Shown here: one piece after another, positions 58,748 to 64,000 of the stretch | How the letters are laid out: every line of letters begins with the position of its first letter | How positions within the stretch are numbered: the stretch's first letter is position 1 | From: Agelaius tricolor | Lineage: Eukaryota > Chordata > Aves > Passeriformes > Icteridae | Assembly (NCBI GenBank): GCA_023055355.1 | Contig: JALJCS010000029.1 | Span: 6,500,001 to 6,564,000, forward strand | DNA length: 64,000 nucleotides | Direction of reading: 5' to 3' | The notes under the pieces: model-generated | What the model was told of the DNA's origin: nothing | Seen by the model: only the letters and a program-made list of their open reading frames with translations | Database searches by the model: none | Made by a program: the position numbers and the translations under genes

Positions 58748-58786
58748 ATGGAGCGCCGCGCCCGGCCCCGCACCGGCACCGCCTGA
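58748..58786 (+). other. Short upstream ORF in the putative 5' UTR
   Basis: An ATG in a favourable context (GCCATGG) opens a 12-codon frame ending in TGA, about 490 bases upstream of the main start. If transcription starts upstream of it, and if this segment is kept in the mature mRNA, it could reduce translation of the main frame. Conservation is unknown. Confidence 0.3.
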
Positions 58787-59164
58787 GCGCCGCCGGGGCC
58801 CCAGCGCAGGGCGGGCAGCGGGCGGGGGCTGCCGAGCCCCGCCGCCGGAGCCACGGCACCGCCGCAGCCCGCCGAGGGCTCTGCCGAGCCGCTCTGCATT
58901 TGTTTTGCCTCCCCTCTTTCTTTTGGGGTTTCTTTTGGTTGATTTTTTTTTTTCCCCTCAATATTTTTTTTTTTAAATCGCATTTTCCACCCCCCTCTCT
59001 TCTCCTCGTCACTCGCCCGGGCTCTGCAGAAGGAAGCGCCCGCACTGCCCCGCGGCCGGAGCGCCCCGCGCCCGCCCAGAGGGGCCCCGCGGATGTGCGG
59101 ATCCCTCCCGCCCTCCCACCGCCTCTTTGTCCTCACCCACCTCCGATCTTATTTTTATTTTTGT

Positions 59165-59192
59165 TTTTAAAAATTTTTTTTTTTCAAGCAGA
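59165..59192 (+). other. Possible 3' splice acceptor inside the 5' UTR
   Basis: A 12-base T run followed by CAAGCAG/A resembles a polypyrimidine tract and acceptor. The new exon would start at about 59192, 86 bases before the ATG. If used, the signal-peptide exon would be exon 2 and the upstream GC-rich sequence would contain a non-coding exon 1 and a short intron. No clear matching donor was singled out, so this is only a possibility. Confidence 0.25.
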
Positions 59193-59277
59193 CCTGAGCA
59201 TCACCGGGGGCTGGGAGGGTGGGGGGCCCCGCGGCGCTGCCAGACCGACCCCTGCCCATTGCTCTTAAGGAACTCTC

Positions 59278-59359
59278 ATGGCTTCACGGCTGCAGACAAG
59301 TTGCCGTGCATCGTGGTGGACTATCGGAGTTTGCATCCTGGCAGCCGCGCTCCTACCAG
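59278..59359 (+). CDS. NECTIN1: First coding exon (signal peptide) of a type I membrane protein, probably nectin-1
   Basis: The exon encodes 27 complete codons plus the first base of codon 28. It starts at an ATG with G at +4 (C at -3, so a middling Kozak context) and an in-frame TAA 12 bases upstream, so no earlier in-frame start exists on this exon. The peptide has a short polar, basic N-terminus (R4, R10), then a hydrophobic core (I16 to L26) ending L-L-P, a typical secretory signal. The exon ends CCAG/GTGAGC, a near-consensus donor. The split codon begins with G, so the intron is phase 1, as is common between the signal exon and the first Ig domain of immunoglobulin-superfamily adhesion proteins. 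Tryptophans at 13-14 and the L-P-G ending match my recollection of the human nectin-1 signal peptide, which is of nearly the same length. Nectin-1 is an adherens-junction adhesion receptor that binds afadin. The exon itself is well supported; the gene name is a family-level inference from about 28 residues. Another Ig-superfamily member is possible. The next exon is not in the window. Confidence 0.5.
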
Positions 59360-61295
59360 GTGAGCCGCTCCCCCGAGGGCGCTGCGGGGCTGGAGGCAGC
59401 CCCGGCGGGGTTCGCGGGGTGCCCGTGGGGGAAACGGGGTGCGGAAAGGGTGGGATCGGCGTTTTGGGGTGCGGAGCAGGTGCGGGAGCATCTGCGCGAG
59501 GGTGGGAGAGGAGCCGGGGCCGGTTTCAGCGGCGGCTCGGCTCGGAACAACACGCTCGTTTGTTTTGGAAGCAGCTGCAGGCAGCGGGCTCCGGAGCCCT
59601 GCGAGCCGAGGCCGTTTGTTTGCTTTTTGGATGGAGCAGCGTCTAGCGAGGCGCAGCAGCCAGGCTTCCCCGGAAAGGCAGCCACGAGGCTGGGCACGGA
59701 GCGCAGATGTTTCGGGAGGAGAGACGGAGGCTTTGGGCTCTCCAGCATGCCCAAAATCCCCGCTCCCCTCCGCACACACTTCCCACGGGCTCTTTTGCGG
59801 AGGGGCTGGACCGCTCCCAGCTTTCAGCGCTTCCTTTCGCTGCCTTTCAGCTTGGCTGCCTGATGGCATCTTATTCATCCCTTTGGTTCCGATCCATCCC
59901 TCGGGTTCTGATCCGTCTCTGGAGCGGAGGAGGTGGGCAGAGATGCGCCTCTCCCCGCTCGCTGGAGCCAGCCGGGCGGTGGCAGAGCTGTCCGTGTGTC
60001 CTTCCCTGGGCTGGGAGCTGCCCCGGGCTCGGCGCAGCGCTGGGAAGCGGGCGAGTGACCCACTTTGGCCAGTGCCCTGCGGGGACTCATTTATTCTGCT
60101 CCAGTGCAGAAGGGGTTAATGCCGTCCTGGAGGGCTTTCCGGGAGTCGGAGCCATGGAGAGGGGATCGGCAGTCTGCGTTTACAGCTTGTGAATGAACTG
60201 AGGGATGCAAACGGAGCCGGGGTTTTGCCTTTTCAAAGGTGGCTGGGGCTGGAGCGCGGGCACCGGAGCGGATCCAGCCTGGGCTGGGATCTGCAGCTGG
60301 GGAGAAGTTGCAATGAAGGCAGGGTGGAATTGCGTCCTCTCCTCCGATACTGGGGCTGGGGCAGCGTCCCACAGGAGCGGCCAGGCTGGCTGGGCTGAGG
60401 CTTTGAGATGGGAGCGAGGTCTGGGCCATCAGAGCAAACGCCAGGGCCCAGAGTTCCCTGGCACAGACGGGGATGCGATAACATCAGGACATGGGAGATC
60501 AACAGATCCCAGCCACTGGATGGTCTGGTTAAAATGGATGGAACGGGAGGGGGTGGTGATCCAGAAACCAGGGAGGCTGCGAGAGGGGAAAGGTTCACAG
60601 GGCGATGGGAAAGCAGGGCTGGGCGCACCTCGGTGCTCGCAGGACAAAGGGATCGGCTGAGCATTGCGAGCAGAGGGGAGGAAGGGACCGCCTCGGGCTC
60701 CCCGCGCTCCTCTGTGCCTCGGGCAGGTGCCGGGCTGAGCTCTGGCTCCTCTCAAGGAGTCTCAGAACTTTCCGTGCCGTTCTTCACCCTCCTCATCCTC
60801 CCCCCACAGCCCCAGGCAAAGGCGCTGGAGGGGCAGCGATGCTCTGGGGACTGTGCTGGCTCAACCAGAGGACTTTGTGCTCCCCTGGGAATTGCTTTCA
60901 CCAAGGAGACACGCAGTGACCCTGACACAGCCTGGCATCTCACCTTGTCCTGCCAAGACTTCTCCTCCTATTTTTGGCTGCTCTCAGGGCTGTGCTGCCA
61001 GCAGCTCCTCTCTTGCCACTGCAGCAGCGTGGCAGTTTGTCTTGCACTGTCCCACTGACAGCTCTGCCAGGATAAGCCAGTGGTGCATCTCGTGGTGCCT
61101 TGCCAAGGCCGGGGTACAGCCAGCTCTGCAGTGCTCCAGGAGGATCATCCTCCCCAAAACCTGGCCCTGAGCACAGTGCCCTGCAGCCTGTGTGGGCGAG
61201 ACTCTCGGCCCGACCAGTTCAGTGGTGGATGCACCACAGCTGCAGGAGTGTCTGATCCTGGATATTAAATATTTATTCATTCATTTATTTCGTGT

Positions 61296-61490
61296 GGGTG
61301 CTGGGGATGGACCCAGAGCTGCAGGGAAGGACCAGCACAAAGCTGAGAGTCTTTACCTGACCCCATGTAGCTCCTTGAGTTTGCAATTTATTTTGCCAAA
61401 ATCATAGATATAAACATATATAAAATTGTATTTAAGCTTTGAATTCAGACAGGCTTGCTTAACAAGGAGAGGAAACTCAGGATCCTCTAC
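61296..61490 (+). repeat. Left arm of an intronic inverted repeat
   Basis: The sequence from GGGTGCTGGGGATGGACCC through ACCAGCACAAAGC, AGCTCC, ATAAACATATATAAA, GAATTCAGACA and GGAGAGGAAACTCAGGATCC is found reversed at 62777-62992. Identity is about 80-85 percent by eye. Confidence 0.85.
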
Positions 61491-62698
61491 GACAAGTGAA
61501 TTAGTAGCTGTGGACCTGTTGGAAAATGTGGTTTTGTACCCAACCCCCAAGAAGGATCAGAGCAGTGCCTGCTCTCTGGAAAACCTTTCATGTCCAGCTG
61601 ATCAATGCCATTTCATTCTGTTCCCACCCACCTCCCCCTTCAGATAATGTTAGCTTTTTTTCCTTTGCTCTGATAAGGAAATAAAAGTCCCACCGCTGTA
61701 AAAGCTGTAAGGAGTCTGGTATAAAAATCTGCTTTACAAATTATCTTTAATGTGAGCAGTTCAATCGTCCAGAACGGATTCAATTCATGGCTCCTGCAGC
61801 CTTCCCTGCCCATCCATTTGGAACCAGGTATCAGCTCACGCTCCACTCGAGATATTGATACCAACAGGGGTTACAGAAAGCCCTGGGGGAAGGGGAGGAG
61901 AGATCCCAGGCAGAGGTTGGGAACACTTGCAGTTCAATTTGTGCTTTACAAGCCTCGACAATCTGCCTGTTTATCCCCACCGTGGAGCTCCTGCAGCTGG
62001 AGGTGCAGCCACACAGGGCAGAGGCATCACCTGTGCCCGCTCCTGCCTCTGCACATCTGGGCCTCCGCTCCCAAAGTGCCGCAGACCAAATCCCTCTCTG
62101 CTATTCCCGCTCTCCCAGAGGGGCCTGGGAACGCTTTGCAAAGTGCTTTGAGATGCTCCACGGGGGAGGGAGAGCTGCAGAGGTGGCTGGAGCTGCTTTG
62201 CCACGGGGTTTTTCCATCAAAGGAGCATTGGCTGAGCCGTGGTGACCTGCAGGGCTGAGGTCAGGCTGGGCTGCAGCTGGAGGGAGGGTTCATTTCGGGG
62301 AGCTGCAACAGCTCTCTGGAGTGCTGGGAAGAGCCAGAGCGTGTCACTGCAGGATCTGCTCCATCTTGCACTTTCTAGAGCTGCTTTAATATCCCAAAGT
62401 AGATTCCAAAATGAAAAAAAAAAAAAAAAAAAAAAAGTTGCCAGAATCTCCTTCAGCATTTGGGTTGAGTTCTTGGCTGTTATTTTTTCTTCCCCCGCCT
62501 CCCAAAACTCACAAACAGCAGCATCAGGCTATTTCAGGCAGCAAAAACGTGTCTTTGGCTGATTTTTTTTTCTCTTTAAAATTCACTTCAACCGACCGGT
62601 CGGGTTTTACCCTGGCGTGGATGGAGGAGCTGCTGAGTGTGTGTCAGCGTGGGTGAGGCACCAGGCTGGGGCAGAGGCAGCTCAGCCCATGAGCAGGG

Positions 62699-62776
62699 GC
62701 TGTCCCTGCCCCAGGCAGGGGCTTGGAAGATGATCTTGAAGGTGCCTTCCAGTCCAAATCATTGTGGATTCTGTTA
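62699..62776 (+). mobile_element. CR1 LINE 3' end fragment
   Basis: TGTCCCTGCCCCAGGCAGGG, GATGATCTTGAAGGTGCC, TTCCAGTCCAAATCATTGTG and GATTCTG match the CR1 3' tail on the + strand. Confidence 0.8.
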
Positions 62777-62992
62777 GTAGAGGATCCTGAGTTTCCTCTC
62801 CTTGTTAAGCAAGCTTGTCTGAATTCAAACCCTAAATACAGCTTTATATATGTTTATATATATACATATATATATATATATACATGATTTTGGCACAATG
62901 CATTGAGGAGCTACGTGGGGGCTGGTAAAGAGTCTCTGCTTTGTTGCTTTGTGCTGGTCCTTCCCTGCAGCTCGGGGTCCATCAGAGCACCC
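62777..62992 (-). repeat. Right arm of the intronic inverted repeat
   Basis: It is the reverse complement of 61296-61490, with a longer (TA)n stretch at 62850-62885 and a few indels. It is directly preceded by a CR1 tail at 62699-62776. Confidence 0.85.
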
Positions 62993-63467
62993 AGAGACGC
63001 TGTTTGCCCCCTGAACCAGCAGCGTTGGTCAGGCAGGAGCTCCCAGCCCAGTCCCATCCACAGGGAGACTCCAGGGGCTCATCCAGCAGCACTTCCAGGG
63101 CTTGGGACGAGCTGGTGGCCGAGGAGGTGCTGGCAGAGCCTGGCACATCTCTCCTGGCATCACCCCTGCTCTGGGCTGCAGCTGGAGCAGCCACAAAGGC
63201 CAGGCTGAAAGGGAGGCACCACGGGGCTCCTTTGAGCAGGGCTCACACCTCGGCTGAGTCACGGGAGGAACCAGAAGAGCAGGTTGTCCATGACCTGCTT
63301 CCCAGGCTGCCACCAGCACCTCCTGCCCTCTGCTAGTGCCACTGGGCTGGGGACAGCCTGGGGGGACAGCAGCAAGTGGCCTTGTCCCAGCTCTTCCCAT
63401 CTGGGGAGTCACACAGCACTGCCAGCAGACAGGGATGGGGCAAGCACTGCAGGGAAAAGGGGATTTA

Positions 63468-63580
63468 TCCCAGAATCCACCATGATTTGGATTGGAAGGC
63501 ACCTTAAAGATCATCTCCTTGAACCCCCTGCCTCAGGCAGGGACATCTTGCACCAGACTGGTTTGCTCCAAGCCAGAAAT
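63468..63580 (-). mobile_element. CR1 3' fragment, first copy
   Basis: CCCAGAATCCACCATGATTT, GGATTGGAAGGCACCTTAAA, GATCATCTCC and CCCCCTGCCTCAGGCAGGGA are the reverse complement of the CR1 3' end. Confidence 0.8.
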
Positions 63581-63655
63581 TTTGGGAAGAGCTGGAGCTG
63601 GGCTGTGTGTGAGCAGACAGGGATGGGGCAAGCACTGCAGGAAAAAGGGGATTTA

Positions 63656-63765
63656 TCCCAGAATCCACAATGATTTGGATTGGAAGGCATCTAAAGATCG
63701 TCTTCCAACCCCCTGCCTTGGGCAGGGACATCTTCCACCAGACTGGTTTGCTCCAAGCCAGAAAT
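63656..63765 (-). mobile_element. CR1 3' fragment, second copy (by tandem duplication)
   Basis: It is the same CR1 tail as the preceding copy, with AAGATCGTCTTCCAACCCC. It arises from duplication rather than a separate insertion. Confidence 0.8.
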
Positions 63766-64000
63766 TTTGGGAAGAGCTGGAGCTGGGCTGTGTGAGGGCT
63801 GCAGGGGTGGGTTGGTCACAGCTCAGGAGGATGGCCACAGCCCTCAGGGCTGCCCAGAAAGGGTTGGAATCTTGCACCATCCTTGCCCGAGGTGCTGATG
63901 GCTCCTGCTCGGTCCCTTTCTCAGGCCAGCCAGGCTTATCAGTGCAAAAAAGCAGCAACAAATGAGGGAGGGACAAAGAAAGGTACTCCGGTCTCAGCAG

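Larger units (their letters stand above)
58240..59720 (+). promoter_or_regulatory. CpG-island promoter and 5' UTR of the 59278 gene
   Basis: CpG density and GC content rise abruptly here compared with the flanks. GC boxes (GGGCGGG) are visible at about 58495-58502 and 58613-58619, and a CRE-like TGACATCA lies at about 58602. There is no TATA box, which is usual for CpG-island promoters with dispersed start sites. A 14-bp short tandem repeat containing CACCGCACCCGGG lies at about 58668-58706. Transcription probably starts around 58600-58660, giving a long GC-rich 5' UTR broken by T-rich runs at 58940-58975 and 59150-59185. The island continues past the exon into intron 1. The exact start site cannot be fixed from sequence alone. 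Confidence 0.75.
63424..63798. repeat. 188-bp tandem duplication carrying a CR1 fragment
   Basis: AGCAGACAGGGATGGGGCAA starts at 63424 and again at 63612. Both copies run to GAGCTGGAGCTGGGCTGTGTG. The copies differ at roughly a dozen positions. Confidence 0.93.
59360..64000 (+). other. Start of intron 1 (open-ended)
   Basis: From the GTGAGC donor to the window end no convincing further exon is seen. The first ~400 bases are GC-rich island sequence. The rest is ordinary sequence apart from an inverted-repeat pair (61296-61490 and 62777-62992), a poly-A run at 62412-62436, CR1 tails and a 188-bp tandem duplication near the end, all listed separately. A long first intron is usual for nectin and other Ig-superfamily adhesion genes. 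Confidence 0.55.

Noticed and set aside
58636..59268. 210-codon frame across the CpG island
   Set aside because: It is a GC-rich shadow of Pro/Arg/Ala plus Phe runs from T tracts. It ends at the TAA just before the signal-peptide start, so it is 5' UTR.
59439..60119. 226-codon frame in the island downstream of the donor
   Set aside because: It lies in intron 1, and its length follows from high GC. No splice acceptor or domain supports it.
1..64000. tRNA, rRNA, snRNA or microRNA genes
   Set aside because: No cloverleaf boxes, conserved snRNA blocks or familiar precursor hairpins were recognised on reading. A covariance-model scan would be needed to exclude them.

Overview
The window looks like avian nuclear DNA, most likely from a songbird. 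The evidence is several CR1 LINE 3' ends (the chicken-repeat-1 family), a set of endogenous-retrovirus solo LTRs of a type common in passerines, no mammalian SINEs, and a very high load of GC-rich minisatellites of the kind seen on microchromosomes and subtelomeres. No bacterial, viral-protein or RNA gene was recognised. The species is inferred, not proven.

Only one protein-coding feature can be supported. This is a first coding exon at 59278-59359 on the + strand, inside a CpG island at about 58240-59720. It encodes a signal peptide and ends at a strong phase-1 splice donor. Residues W13-W14 and the closing L-P-(G) motif resemble the signal peptide of nectin-1, so NECTIN1 is proposed at moderate confidence. 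On this reading the first ~58 kb are the intergenic region upstream of the gene and the last ~4.6 kb are the start of a long first intron.

Layout. 0-5 kb: a CR1 tail and three solo LTRs with AT-rich expansions. 5.5-6.8 kb: a recent inverted duplication whose second copy is circularly permuted. 8-10.7 kb: two minisatellites. 12.5-13.7 kb: a cluster of three LTRs; two of them are separated and flanked by the same 6-bp sequence, present three times. 14.5-22.1 kb: a CR1 fragment, an 18-copy 41-bp GC-rich satellite, higher-order repeats of about 430 and 270 bp, and a 700-bp purine-rich tract. 23-29.5 kb: an AT-rich tract, a G-rich minisatellite, a CR1 and another LTR with a perfect 6-bp duplication. 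33-37 kb: an LTR in the opposite orientation, a 170-bp tandem duplication and a 43-bp minisatellite. 39.5-45.8 kb: one well-bounded solo LTR, a second LTR-like element, three minisatellites and a CR1. 47-50.2 kb: a dense block of three interleaved minisatellites. 50.2-58.2 kb: mostly unique sequence that may hold regulatory elements. 58.2-64 kb: CpG-island promoter, first exon and intron, with a ~200-bp inverted repeat and a duplicated CR1 fragment.

Most long open reading frames here are read-through of tandem repeats whose period is a multiple of three or which lack stop codons; they are not genes. All percent identities and family assignments are by eye, and no database was searched.
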